Source: Muribaculaceae bacterium
Lineage (GTDB): Bacteria; Bacteroidota; Bacteroidia; Bacteroidales; Muribaculaceae
Assembly: GCA_017626045.1 (NCBI GenBank)
Contig: JAGAJP010000038.1
Coordinates: forward strand, 1 to 64,000
DNA length: 64,000 nucleotides
Direction of reading: 5' to 3'
This document shows, one piece after another, positions 1-8,018 of the stretch. The number at the start of each line of letters is the position of its first letter. Position 1 is the first letter of the stretch. Position numbers and translations under genes: made by a program. The notes under the pieces were generated by a model, which saw only the letters and a program-made list of their open reading frames with translations, searched no databases and had not been told where the DNA came from.

Positions 1-350
1 ATGGCACCCCACCCGTTGTACTCCACCGCCATCTCCCGACCGGTGGTCCCGGCGAAGTCCATGCTTCCGTTGGTAGTCACCGGCTCCGCGTCCTCCAGCA
101 CTCCCGTCACACGGTTGCCTGTATAATAGATATGCAGGTTGTCAATCTGAGTAGTGTTCGTTCCCATCGTCCCCGCCATCGCGCTCACCGGTCCATCGTA
201 TAGCTTAGTCCCCGACTCGTCCGCGTAATTCAGCGTCACACTCCCATCAGACGAGTACCCCATAGCTCCCGTCTGCATCCCCGTGGCGGAAGCCGATACA
301 ATCATCAGTGAGATTGCCGGGATTGCGTGGAAGAGAAGGTGTCTTTTCAT
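1..350 (-). CDS. RHS-like secreted protein, second copy (5' end only, runs off the window)
   Basis: Only the first 116 codons are inside the window; the gene continues beyond base 1. The start is the ATG at 350-348. The product opens with MKRHLLFHAIPAISLMIV, a signal peptide nearly identical to that of the complete RHS-like gene at 1689-3332. Over its full visible length it matches 2983-3332 at roughly 92% nucleotide identity by eye, and the similarity begins exactly at the start codon because the upstream DNA is unrelated. It lies downstream of two small immunity candidates on the same strand, as expected for a second RHS cassette or a displaced RHS fragment. Its C-terminal (toxin) end cannot be seen, so whether it is intact is unknown. 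Confidence 0.85.
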   Translation of the reverse strand, partial: MKRHLLFHAIPAISLMIVSASATGMQTGAMGYSSDGSVTLNYADESGTKLYDGPVSAMAGTMGTNTTQIDNLHIYYTGNRVTGVLEDAEPVTTNGSMDFAGTTGREMAVEYNGWGA

Positions 351-550
351 GATTTGTGAATTTTTTTGCAGGGAGGGTTATAAGTGTTTATATGTAGCAG
401 TATCATATCCACAATTGAAACTATTTAACTAATTGTTATGGAGCCTGCTTTAACAGTGAAATTGTAGATTCAGGTTGGATTTGACCTTGAAAGATGAGAA
501 CATAACTAGCTTTATGAAACCATAATTATCAATAACTGAAAACATCATGT

Positions 551-1051
551 CTACTCATCCGGTTTTCCATCCGACCATATCCAGCCTTTTTCAGAATCAA
601 ATCTCGCATATATGTCATCAAGTATGTAATAATACCATTCTTTCACATAATTGTATTGACTGAATCTTCGCTCATCCTTTCCGAAAGACATTATTTCCTG
701 AAGATTACCATATTTCTTATTGGAATTATTTATCCGGCAAATTATTGTGTGCCCGGACACTGTCAAATATCCGCTCCAGTCGGAATATTGATAAGAGAGA
801 ATCTTTTTTTCAGATGTCTTAACCGCGTGTATAAATGTTCCGTTTTTAAAACTGTTTGTTAATATATAAACCAGACCATCATCTCCGGCTTTATCGTCAG
901 TAACAATGTCACGTATCACGTTGTATAGCACGGAGTCATTTGACAAGTCAATTTTCGTCAACTTTATTGAATCCGTTGACGTCTTATTCTCTGCATTTAT
1001 GAAAATAGGAGTCAAAAGCGTAAGAAGGCTAATCATTATTGTAATCAACAT
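551..1051 (-). CDS. small secreted protein, candidate immunity protein (paralogue of the gene at 1061-1618)
   Basis: A 166-residue protein starting at the ATG at 1051; an in-frame TTG two codons upstream is less likely. Residues 1-20 form a hydrophobic signal peptide, so the protein should act outside the cytoplasm. I recognise no named domain. It is a diverged paralogue of its upstream neighbour: both share an early LDLS-type motif, a central NGxF segment and a C-terminal EWxYYIxxDIYAR block followed by GWxW. The gap between the two genes is only about 9 bp, so they are probably cotranscribed, and they sit between two RHS genes. Position downstream of a toxin-tailed RHS gene suggests immunity, but this is inference. 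The DNA is AT-rich compared with the RHS N-terminal region. Confidence 0.75.
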   Translation of the reverse strand: MLITIMISLLTLLTPIFINAENKTSTDSIKLTKIDLSNDSVLYNVIRDIVTDDKAGDDGLVYILTNSFKNGTFIHAVKTSEKKILSYQYSDWSGYLTVSGHTIICRINNSNKKYGNLQEIMSFGKDERRFSQYNYVKEWYYYILDDIYARFDSEKGWIWSDGKPDE

Positions 1052-1060
1052 AAACAAAAA

Positions 1061-1618
1061 TTATTTTTTCCGTCTTTTAGGATATGGTATAATTATATCT
1101 TTAGAAGTGTTTTCGTATTCAGTAGGGAAATTCCATAGCCATCCGACACCTTCAATAAGTCTTGCATATATGTCATTGACGATATAATATCTCCATTCTT
1201 TCGGTTCATATCGAAATGGAATTCCATGATATATTTCGAAAGTCAGAGGAGAATTGTCACCCGATGATTCCGGAATTTTGACATCACCACAGAATATGAC
1301 AATCTCGTTGTTGTCGCCTACTATATTATAACCGATATAGTCATTGGGTTCAAACAATGTAGTGAGAGTTGACTCTATAATATATGCGAAATAACCGTTA
1401 TTATGTTTTTTCAACGTAATGACATAAAACTTTGCTTCATTAGAGCTTAATGAATCTCTTTCAGAAAAAATATCATTCATAACCCTATTTATTCCTGTAA
1501 GTTCGCTCAAATCAAGTCTGTTCAGTGTCACAGTTTTTTTTGCAACCGCGGGAGTGTCGTCTGCAATATCAAAAGCAGATAACATTATCAGCAAAATATT
1601 TAATACAATAGCATTCAT
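1061..1618 (-). CDS. small secreted protein, candidate immunity protein following the RHS-JAB toxin gene
   Basis: A 185-residue protein with ATG at 1618. It begins with a short hydrophobic segment (MNAIVLNILLIMLSAF) that looks like a signal peptide, and ends in a basic tail (PYPKRRKK). No known domain is recognised. It resembles the next gene downstream (551-1051), notably in the C-terminal EWRYYIVNDIYAR block and GWLW. It begins about 70 bp after the stop of the RHS-JAB gene and is on the same strand, the usual place for the cognate immunity gene of a polymorphic toxin. An exported immunity protein would fit a toxin that acts in the periplasm or at the surface. Function is inferred from position only; a secreted accessory factor is the alternative. 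Confidence 0.75.
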   Translation of the reverse strand: MNAIVLNILLIMLSAFDIADDTPAVAKKTVTLNRLDLSELTGINRVMNDIFSERDSLSSNEAKFYVITLKKHNNGYFAYIIESTLTTLFEPNDYIGYNIVGDNNEIVIFCGDVKIPESSGDNSPLTFEIYHGIPFRYEPKEWRYYIVNDIYARLIEGVGWLWNFPTEYENTSKDIIIPYPKRRKK

Positions 1619-1688
1619 TTTATGGTCAATTTTTTATTTCAATTTTAGTGTAGGTACAACGATTTCCGGAAGTTTGAACATTAGATCT

Positions 1689-3332
1689 TCAAAAATCATA
1701 TACATTTGATTTTGCATTGTATTCAATATATTCCTTGCTTCCGGGAACATAAATTTTATATGTAGCTTTAATCGGATTTAAAGAATCAAGCCATCTGGCA
1801 TAAGCAATATCACCGGATCCTTTTTCTATTCCGGATGGCCATTTGTTATTAGATGGATGACTATGAATATCTTCTCTAATAGAAACACCATTTAATTTTT
1901 CATTTATTATAAAAATTGAGCTGCCATCCTTGTTTGGTAAATGATTGGTAGATAAATAATTTGCAGCCTCACTGTCAGACCCTGTTTTCAGCTGCGACCA
2001 TTCCACTGAAGTGTTCTGAGCAAGGAATTCAAATATTTGTGTTCCTGCGCCATCACCATCAATCTCAAAGCCAGTAAATTCTGCACCCTCTGATGGATTC
2101 CCTTTTGAAAATTGAGACGACACTGATCCGTAATCACCTTTCCAACTGCTATTGATTTTATTGTTCTTGTCAACGACCATAATCATATCGAATTCCTCAA
2201 AGGACTGGCTGCTCGATATATGCCCTTCAGAATCAAGACGCCAGATGTCTTTCCCTGACGGGTCAACCGCGTTGACCGGGTTGTTGCCGCAATACAGGTA
2301 AGGCGACAGCCAGTAATACTTCTCGCACAGCGGGTCGACAGTAGTGAAGTGGGGGACGGCGGGATAGTACTGTCTCGCTCCGAAGTCGTACTCGTTAAGG
2401 CCGTTCTGCTGCGTCAGTTCCTTGCCTCCGAACTTGAACGGCTGCTTGGAGGCGTATATCCCGAGATTCGCGATCATCCCGCCATAGGGATAGTATGCGA
2501 CTGTCTGCTCGATGGCACCGGTCGAGCCGTTGACGACGGCGCGGTTGTTGCCCAAGTAATCCTGCGTGTAGTAGTGGAATGTGACGGCACTCCCGTTAAT
2601 AGTGGCGTAGCCGCCCGGAAAGCGCACCATGTCGACCTTGCCGTTGCGGTAGATCACAGGTCCGTGATACTCCAGTTTTGTCATTCCGGCTATGTCGGAG
2701 ATACCGGAGTCGATGGCCGCAGGAGCGGTGATATCCTGGTTGTCATCGTTGTCGGCGTTTTCAGCGTTGTCGCCGGTACTTTCGGGGTCTGTCAGGTAGT
2801 TAGCCTCGGCGACACCACCATGAAATATCGGACTCGTATAGTGCGTAGCCTTCAGCCGCTCTCCGGTGGCGGAATAGACAAAGTCCGCATAACTGCCCCT
2901 CGGGCTGCTGAAACTGACGTGCGAGGGATTCCCGAGCCTGTCGTAGGTAATGGAGGTAATCCCGCGCGCCTCGTCCTTCGTCATCGCACCCCATCCGTTG
3001 TACTCCACCGCCATCTCCCGACCGGTGGTTCCGGCGAAGTCCATGCTTCCGTTGGTAGTCACCGGATCTGCGTCCTCCAGCACTCCCGTCACACGGTTGC
3101 CTGTATAATAGATATGCAGGTTGTCAATCTGAGTCGCGTCCGCCCCCATCGTCCACGACATAGCGCTCACGGAGCCGTTGTATAGCTTCGTCCCGGGACC
3201 GTCCGCGTAATGCAGCGTCACACTCCCATCAGACGAGTACCCCATAGCTCCCGTCTGCATCCCCGTGGCGGAAGCCGATACAATCATCAGTGAGATTGCC
3301 GGGATTGCGCGGAAGAGAAGGTGTCGTTTCAT
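1689..3332 (-). CDS. secreted RHS-core protein with C-terminal JAB/JAMM-type toxin domain
   Basis: A 547-residue protein. Residues 1-24 are a signal peptide. Residues 25-350 are a short Bacteroidetes-type RHS/YD-repeat region, with the RHS-associated core ending at DPSGKDIW (357-364). After residue 364 the DNA switches from GC-rich to AT-rich (boundary near base 2240), marking a swapped C-terminal module. That module carries the pieces of a JAMM metallopeptidase site: Glu444 in VEWS, HSHP at 490-493 and S506-G-D508. This matches the JAB-like toxin family known from polymorphic toxins; such domains are predicted Zn-dependent deubiquitinase-like peptidases. The spacing S-x-D differs slightly from the classical S-x-x-D. 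RHS proteins are normally much longer, so this is a compact form. The downstream pair of small secreted proteins are the immunity candidates. Confidence 0.88.
   Translation of the reverse strand: MKRHLLFRAIPAISLMIVSASATGMQTGAMGYSSDGSVTLHYADGPGTKLYNGSVSAMSWTMGADATQIDNLHIYYTGNRVTGVLEDADPVTTNGSMDFAGTTGREMAVEYNGWGAMTKDEARGITSITYDRLGNPSHVSFSSPRGSYADFVYSATGERLKATHYTSPIFHGGVAEANYLTDPESTGDNAENADNDDNQDITAPAAIDSGISDIAGMTKLEYHGPVIYRNGKVDMVRFPGGYATINGSAVTFHYYTQDYLGNNRAVVNGSTGAIEQTVAYYPYGGMIANLGIYASKQPFKFGGKELTQQNGLNEYDFGARQYYPAVPHFTTVDPLCEKYYWLSPYLYCGNNPVNAVDPSGKDIWRLDSEGHISSSQSFEEFDMIMVVDKNNKINSSWKGDYGSVSSQFSKGNPSEGAEFTGFEIDGDGAGTQIFEFLAQNTSVEWSQLKTGSDSEAANYLSTNHLPNKDGSSIFIINEKLNGVSIREDIHSHPSNNKWPSGIEKGSGDIAYARWLDSLNPIKATYKIYVPGSKEYIEYNAKSNVYDF
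2983..3332 (-). repeat. 350-bp duplicated RHS 5' region (partner copy at 1-350)
   Basis: The first 350 bp of the RHS gene recur at 1-350 in the same orientation with about 27 differences by eye. Homology stops abruptly at the start codon. Differences cluster in the codons around residues 45-65, while the signal-peptide region and the segment after it are almost unchanged. The second copy may extend past the left edge. Confidence 0.9.
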
Positions 3333-3360
3333 GGCGAGAGAGTTTGATTGATTTCTGAGC

Positions 3361-3392
3361 GCAAGTTACTAAAAGTTTTTAAGTTGTGCAAA
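3361..3392 (-). promoter_or_regulatory. candidate Bacteroidetes-type promoter for the RHS-JAB gene
   Basis: On the minus strand a TTTG at 3392-3389 is followed after 20 bp by TAACTTGC at 3368-3361. This is the -33/-7 layout of the primary Bacteroidetes sigma factor, but the -7 box lacks one T of the TAnnTTTG consensus. It lies about 29 bp upstream of the RHS start codon. Confidence 0.5.
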
Positions 3393-3416
3393 TCTTTTTG
3401 GAATTTTTTTGAAAAA

Positions 3417-4343
3417 TTATTGCGGGGCCTTTCGGAAATGAGGGTGATGCTCCAGAAGTTCGCGGCGCAGGCGTGTGCGGTCGAGGTGTACGTATATCTC
3501 GGTGGTTTCGAGCGACTCGTGACCGAGCAGTTCCTGGATTACACGCAGGGATGCTCCTCCCTCCAGTAGATGGGTGGCGAAGGAATGTCGGAGGGTATGG
3601 GGAGACACTGTCTTGGCAATGCCTGCGGCGGCGGCAAGGTCGCGTATGATATAGAATACCATCACTCGCGTCATTTTCGCGCCTCTCCGGTTGAGGAAAA
3701 GAATGTCGGAAGAATCCTGCCTGATTTTCAGTGAGGCGCGTTGTGGCAGATATTCCTGAATCAATTCGGAGGCTACAGGCGACACCGGCACTATACGCTG
3801 TTTGTTTCCTTTGCCCTCCACAATCAGACAACTGTCGTCAAGACTGAGACGTGAGAGGCGGATGTCGGTAAGTTCCGAAACACGCAGCCCGCTTCCGTAG
3901 AGAGTCTCGATGATGGCATGGTTGCGCAGCGACTCCTCTTTGTCGTCGGGTAGCATGGAAATCATCCGGTCTATCTCCTCGGTGCTCAACACTTCCGGCA
4001 GATGCTTTCCGAGCCGCGGCGATTCAAGCAGGTCGGTAGGATTTTTTTCGATTACACCGGACAATTTCAGAAATTTGAACCAGCTCTTTATTCCGGAAAC
4101 CATTCTTGCCTGGCTTCTCGCGCCAATGCCGAGGTCGCGAAGAGTGCAAAGGAATCCGTGCAGGTCATCCTCCTCGGTGTCGGTCATTGTCTTGCCATTC
4201 TCTTCAAGATACTCCATCAGATGCAGGACATCGGAAGTGTATGCCTGAAGAGTGTTTTGCGACATGCCTCGTTCAAGGCTAAGATATGACCCGAAGTCTT
4301 TCAAAAGTTCGGATTCATCGTAATATTTGCCATCGGTTGCCAT
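3417..4343 (-). CDS. xerD: site-specific tyrosine recombinase XerD
   Basis: A 308-residue tyrosine recombinase that, with XerC, resolves chromosome dimers at dif during division. The N-terminal SAM-like core-binding domain covers about residues 10-95. The catalytic domain shows all key residues: Arg154 (in SGLRVSEL), Lys181 (GKGNK), His249 and Arg252 (HTLRH), His275 (LLGHESL) and Tyr284 (the nucleophile, in EIYVHLD). Length and motif spacing are those of housekeeping XerD rather than of phage integrases. It follows the methyltransferase-like gene by about 27 bp on the same strand and may be read from the same transcript. Its closeness to the RHS cassettes is probably coincidental. Confidence 0.93.
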   Translation of the reverse strand: MATDGKYYDESELLKDFGSYLSLERGMSQNTLQAYTSDVLHLMEYLEENGKTMTDTEEDDLHGFLCTLRDLGIGARSQARMVSGIKSWFKFLKLSGVIEKNPTDLLESPRLGKHLPEVLSTEEIDRMISMLPDDKEESLRNHAIIETLYGSGLRVSELTDIRLSRLSLDDSCLIVEGKGNKQRIVPVSPVASELIQEYLPQRASLKIRQDSSDILFLNRRGAKMTRVMVFYIIRDLAAAAGIAKTVSPHTLRHSFATHLLEGGASLRVIQELLGHESLETTEIYVHLDRTRLRRELLEHHPHFRKAPQ

Positions 4344-4370
4344 GATAGAGGCTTTTTTGTGGGATAGGGT

Positions 4371-4907
4371 CTAAATAACGGTATACGACACCGGAGCCAT
4401 TCCCTTGCGCCTTAGGAAGACGCTATACCTTCTGCCGCATATTGTCAGTGTCGGGGCGTCGGCGCCTTCAGGAATCACGCTTTGGCGCGGTGCAAAACTT
4501 ATTAGGCAGGCATTCTCGCAGCCCGCGAGCAGTTTCCATGCCGCTGCCGTATCAGTGTCGTCGAAAACAGCGATGAAATCGGCGTTTTTGGGGCATACAC
4601 GCGCTCTGCTGATATGTATCGAGCGAAAGGACTGTCTGACTGCATCCTCGATACGCCTGTCGGCTCCCGGCATCCAAATGGAGTGTGGCAGCAGAGTGTT
4701 GACAAGGCGCACGAGCAGATATGCCCTGCGCCTTGCCGTTCGGTCAGAGTAGCCATATACGCTGTCGATGTAGTCGTCGGCATACATGGCATATCTTGAT
4801 TCGGGATGCAGGCACTCCTTCACGATGCGGAAGGCAAGAGGGGAGTGAACGCCATACCCGAGAGTATGGCGCCACCTTTCGATATAGTCTGAAAATCCCG
4901 TTTTCAT
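4371..4907 (-). CDS. hypothetical protein, class I methyltransferase-like remnant (conserved in Bacteroidetes)
   Basis: The likely start is the ATG at 4907 (MKTGFSDYIERW), only 4 bp after the stop of the YfhO-family gene; an upstream in-frame start would overlap that gene by about 70 bp. This gives 178 residues. The segment GYGVHSPLAFRIV (about residues 17-29) resembles the conserved N-terminal motif of a Bacteroidetes group of class I SAM-dependent methyltransferases. However, the glycine-rich SAM-binding motif I is not visible, and the protein is shorter than that group. It may be a degenerated or specialised member. Translational coupling to the membrane protein upstream is likely. Function is unknown; the methyltransferase link is tentative. 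Confidence 0.7.
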   Translation of the reverse strand: MKTGFSDYIERWRHTLGYGVHSPLAFRIVKECLHPESRYAMYADDYIDSVYGYSDRTARRRAYLLVRLVNTLLPHSIWMPGADRRIEDAVRQSFRSIHISRARVCPKNADFIAVFDDTDTAAAWKLLAGCENACLISFAPRQSVIPEGADAPTLTICGRRYSVFLRRKGMAPVSYTVI

Positions 4908-4911
4908 CGGA

Positions 4912-7401
4912 TTATTCGGTCTTTTCCGCAGTCTTTCCCTTTCTCTTGGAGTGCCGGTATATACCATATCCGGTTGCCACAAGAGCTGCTCCGCAGAGTA
5001 AATAAATGATGACGACTGCCACTATTGATATCGTGTCGGCGTTTTTCACCGACTCCGGCTCGAACGTCATCACGATGTCCGATTCTCCGGCGGGAAGCTT
5101 CATCGCGCGCAACAGATAGTTGACACGCCCTATCGGTGTCTCCTTGCCGTTGACGGTGGCTTTCCATCCCCACGGGAAATAGACCTCGGAGAATGCCGCC
5201 ACTCCCGGCTTTGAAAGACGGGCCTTGTATGTGAGCCGGTTGGGGGCATACGATGTCTCATAGATGGTGTCTCCCGATGCGATGACACCGGGCTGACCAA
5301 TCACTTCGGCAAATTTCTTGTCAGCCACCGCCTTGTTGCGTGTCGACAGACTTGAAAGCGCATCCATCTCTTCCCTTGGGGTCGCCACATACTGTAGTGT
5401 GTCGATCAGCCAAGCGTTGCCGAATGCGTCGCCGTTTATCTCATATCCCTCGTTGGTGATGAAATATTTGGTGTTGAGCATATTGAGCACATAGGGGTTG
5501 CCCTGAGTGATCTGATGCTCGATCAGGTCGTTGTAGCGGGTCAGTTTCGCCGCGTGGTATCCACCGATGGTTTTGTGGAAGTATGAACTTCTTGCCGATG
5601 CGAATCCCGGGATGTCCATCACCCTGTAGTTGGAGGTGTCTTTCAGAATAGCCTTGTCGGCGTCGGTAGGCACAAACGCCGCCTCGTCGCTCTCGGCGGT
5701 CAGGAAATTGTCGGAATTCACATAACGTTTGTCCACGCTGAAGAGGTCGAGAGTAGCCAGTGCCGCAAGGCAGCACACCCATACTGTGGAGTTGGTAATC
5801 GCTTTCCTTGCCCATAGGAAGAGGAGAATGCAGCCTGCCAAAATGAACATCAGCGAGCGCATGGAGTCGGCTGACACCAGTCCTTTCCTGCCTGCCTCGA
5901 TAGCCTTCATCACGTTGCCGTAAGCTGGATTGCCAAACACTCCCGCCTCGCGCAGATAGTCGAGTTCCTGAGCGGAATAGGGTTCTCCGAACATGCCCGG
6001 AGCGATCCATCCCAGCAGACATACGAGGGCGCCTCCGCCCATCACGCATATCACCGTCCATTTGTTTTTTATGAAGAATCCTTCGGTGCGTATCATCTGG
6101 CGCACGCAGAGAGCGGCAAGCAGCGGTATGCAGAATTCAAGAATCACAAGTATGGAGCTGACAGTCCGGAACTTGTTGTAGCCGGGGAAATGGTCGATCA
6201 TGAAGTAAGTGAGTGCCGGGAAGTTGTGCCCCCAGCTCAGCAGTATCGACAGAATTGCCGAGGCAAAAAGTGCCCATTTCACCGGTGTTTCCCATCTTCC
6301 TTCCACCACAAACATCGCGAGTATCGCGAGCAGTAGTACGAATGCGCCGACGTAGACAGGGCCGTTGGTCATTGGTTGGTCGCCGAAATACTGAGTGAAC
6401 TGATTGGCAAACATCATCTCTTCCTGCGAGAGATATGCTCCGTCGCCCATATCTGTCTCCGCGACAGATTTCATACGGTTCTCACCCGCCTCCGGTTTCA
6501 GTGAGGCTCCCCCCTTGACGTTAGGAATCAGCAGCGACCATGTCTCGTCGATGCCGTAGCTCCATGCCGTGATGGCGTCCTTGTCCATGCCTGTGGCGGC
6601 GGGGGCTCCCTCTGCAGGGATGTCTGTGGCGCGTCCTCTTACAGTCTCCTTGCTGTATTCAAGCGAATTATAGAGGCTCGACGAGTTGGCGGCGACTCCG
6701 ACGAGTCCCGCGACGATTGCCACGCAAGTGGAGATAGCCCATTTGCCTACGCTCTTGTCCTTAATGGCGATCCATAGCCATGCGAGCGCGAGGAAGAACA
6801 TCACGAAGAGGAAATAGTAGCTCATCTGCGGGTGGTTGCTCATCAGCTGTAGCGCCGAGAAGAGTGCGGTCAGAGCGGCACCCGGCAGCCATTTGCGCCG
6901 GTATATGAGAGCCACGCCTCCAATTGTAGGGGGTATGTAGCATAGCGTGAGGAATTTCCAGATATGTCCGGCTCCAATTATGATAATGAAATAGGAAGAG
7001 AATCCCCATGCCAAGGAAGCGAACAGCGCCTCGCTCCAGCGCATTTTGAAGCATAGGCACATGATAAAGAATCCAAGCATGAGCCCGAAGAGGAGATTTG
7101 CGGGGGAGGGGAGTCCGAGCATATATACGCTCTGGATCCAAGTCAGAAACTCGTTGGCGGGATAAGAAGGTGAGATCTGGAAAGTCGGCATACCGCCGAA
7201 GAGGGAGTTTGTCCATCTTGTCTGTTCTCCGGTCTCTGCCTCAAACACCTGGCCCTCATGGCCGTTGGCAAGACCCTGCTGAATGTCGTGCTGCTGAAGC
7301 ACCCTTCCCTCCATAGCGTCGGGGAAGAAAAACATAAAGGCGACCACTGCCAGAAGCAGAGCCGCCGCTATGGTGTAGATTGTGGATTTCTTATTTAGCA
7401 T
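4912..7401 (-). CDS. YfhO-family multi-spanning membrane protein
   Basis: About 829 residues from the ATG at 7401, which overlaps the end of the Lrp gene by 11 bp. There are at least a dozen hydrophobic segments: one at residues 5-25, a dense set between about 95 and 250, another between about 350 and 560, and one at the C-terminus (about 790-815). The N-terminal loop has the QHDIQQGLA and FGGMPTFQ motifs typical of YfhO-type proteins, which are related to GT-C glycosyltransferases and act in envelope glycosylation in some bacteria. A large extracytoplasmic domain precedes the last helix. The substrate is unknown here. Overlap with the Lrp gene and the 4-bp gap to the next gene indicate an operon. 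Confidence 0.85.
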   Translation of the reverse strand: MLNKKSTIYTIAAALLLAVVAFMFFFPDAMEGRVLQQHDIQQGLANGHEGQVFEAETGEQTRWTNSLFGGMPTFQISPSYPANEFLTWIQSVYMLGLPSPANLLFGLMLGFFIMCLCFKMRWSEALFASLAWGFSSYFIIIIGAGHIWKFLTLCYIPPTIGGVALIYRRKWLPGAALTALFSALQLMSNHPQMSYYFLFVMFFLALAWLWIAIKDKSVGKWAISTCVAIVAGLVGVAANSSSLYNSLEYSKETVRGRATDIPAEGAPAATGMDKDAITAWSYGIDETWSLLIPNVKGGASLKPEAGENRMKSVAETDMGDGAYLSQEEMMFANQFTQYFGDQPMTNGPVYVGAFVLLLAILAMFVVEGRWETPVKWALFASAILSILLSWGHNFPALTYFMIDHFPGYNKFRTVSSILVILEFCIPLLAALCVRQMIRTEGFFIKNKWTVICVMGGGALVCLLGWIAPGMFGEPYSAQELDYLREAGVFGNPAYGNVMKAIEAGRKGLVSADSMRSLMFILAGCILLFLWARKAITNSTVWVCCLAALATLDLFSVDKRYVNSDNFLTAESDEAAFVPTDADKAILKDTSNYRVMDIPGFASARSSYFHKTIGGYHAAKLTRYNDLIEHQITQGNPYVLNMLNTKYFITNEGYEINGDAFGNAWLIDTLQYVATPREEMDALSSLSTRNKAVADKKFAEVIGQPGVIASGDTIYETSYAPNRLTYKARLSKPGVAAFSEVYFPWGWKATVNGKETPIGRVNYLLRAMKLPAGESDIVMTFEPESVKNADTISIVAVVIIYLLCGAALVATGYGIYRHSKRKGKTAEKTE

Positions 7402-7864
7402 CTGGATCGATCTCAAGTTTGATCTGACGGTTCATTGACTGTTCGAGAGAGATTAGGGTCTCGGTTTCCGTGACACCCTTGATGTGCTGTATCCGGTCGT
7501 TGAGGAGTTCCATGAGGTGCTGGTTGTCGCGAGCGAACACCTTGATCAGCATGGAGTAGGGGCCTGTGGTGAAGTGACATTCCACTACCTCGGGAATTTT
7601 GTCAAGGTCAGCCACTACTCCGCGATACATAGAGCCTTTCTCAAGTTTCACGCCCACATAGGTGCAGGTGTTGTAGCCTAATTTCTTCGGGTCGACGTCG
7701 TAGCCGGAACCGATGATGACACCCATCTCGATGAGCCTCTGGATGCGCTGGTGGATGGCTGCGCGTGACACGCCGCACACGATAGCCACGTCTTTCGACG
7801 GCGTGCGCGCGTTGTTCATGATGATGTTCAAGATTTTCCTGTCAAGATTGTCGACTTTTTCCAT
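7391..7864 (-). CDS. Lrp/AsnC-family transcriptional regulator
   Basis: A 157-residue regulator. The N-terminal winged helix-turn-helix (about residues 1-60) contains LDRKILNIIMNNARTPSKDV and SRAAIHQRIQRL, the family's recognition helix region. Residues 65-150 form the RAM ligand-binding and oligomerisation domain (GPYSMLIKVFARD, then a helix ending in TETLISLEQ). Lrp/AsnC proteins form octamers or other multimers and respond to amino acids. The gene heads an operon with the YfhO-family membrane protein and has its own promoter at 7944-7974. The regulon cannot be read from this window. Confidence 0.92.
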   Translation of the reverse strand: MEKVDNLDRKILNIIMNNARTPSKDVAIVCGVSRAAIHQRIQRLIEMGVIIGSGYDVDPKKLGYNTCTYVGVKLEKGSMYRGVVADLDKIPEVVECHFTTGPYSMLIKVFARDNQHLMELLNDRIQHIKGVTETETLISLEQSMNRQIKLEIDPDAK

Positions 7865-7943
7865 GATTGTATATTTCTTGGTTGTTCTTTGTGGAGATCT
7901 GTTGTGTTAATTCAAGTTCGAATGTTTCTTCCTTGAATTTTTG

Positions 7944-7974
7944 CAAAGTTACAACAAAAAAAACAAATAAACAA
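7944..7974 (-). promoter_or_regulatory. Bacteroidetes-type promoter for the lrp-yfhO operon
   Basis: Minus strand: TTG at 7974-7972, a 20-bp spacer, then a perfect -7 box TAACTTTG at 7951-7944. It lies about 80 bp upstream of the Lrp start, in an A/T-rich intergenic region. Confidence 0.75.
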
Positions 7975-8018
7975 TAAAATTGGGGAAAATGTGTAGCAAA
8001 AAGACAAAAGGCGCCCTG

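Noticed and set aside
2349..3185. Plus-strand open frame (278 codons) opposite the RHS gene
   Set aside because: Antisense of the RHS region; the RHS protein has a signal peptide and clear domain motifs.
3417..4343. Tyrosine recombinase as the integrase of the RHS array
   Set aside because: Length and motifs fit housekeeping XerD, and it sits with ordinary genes. No att-like repeats flank the RHS array.
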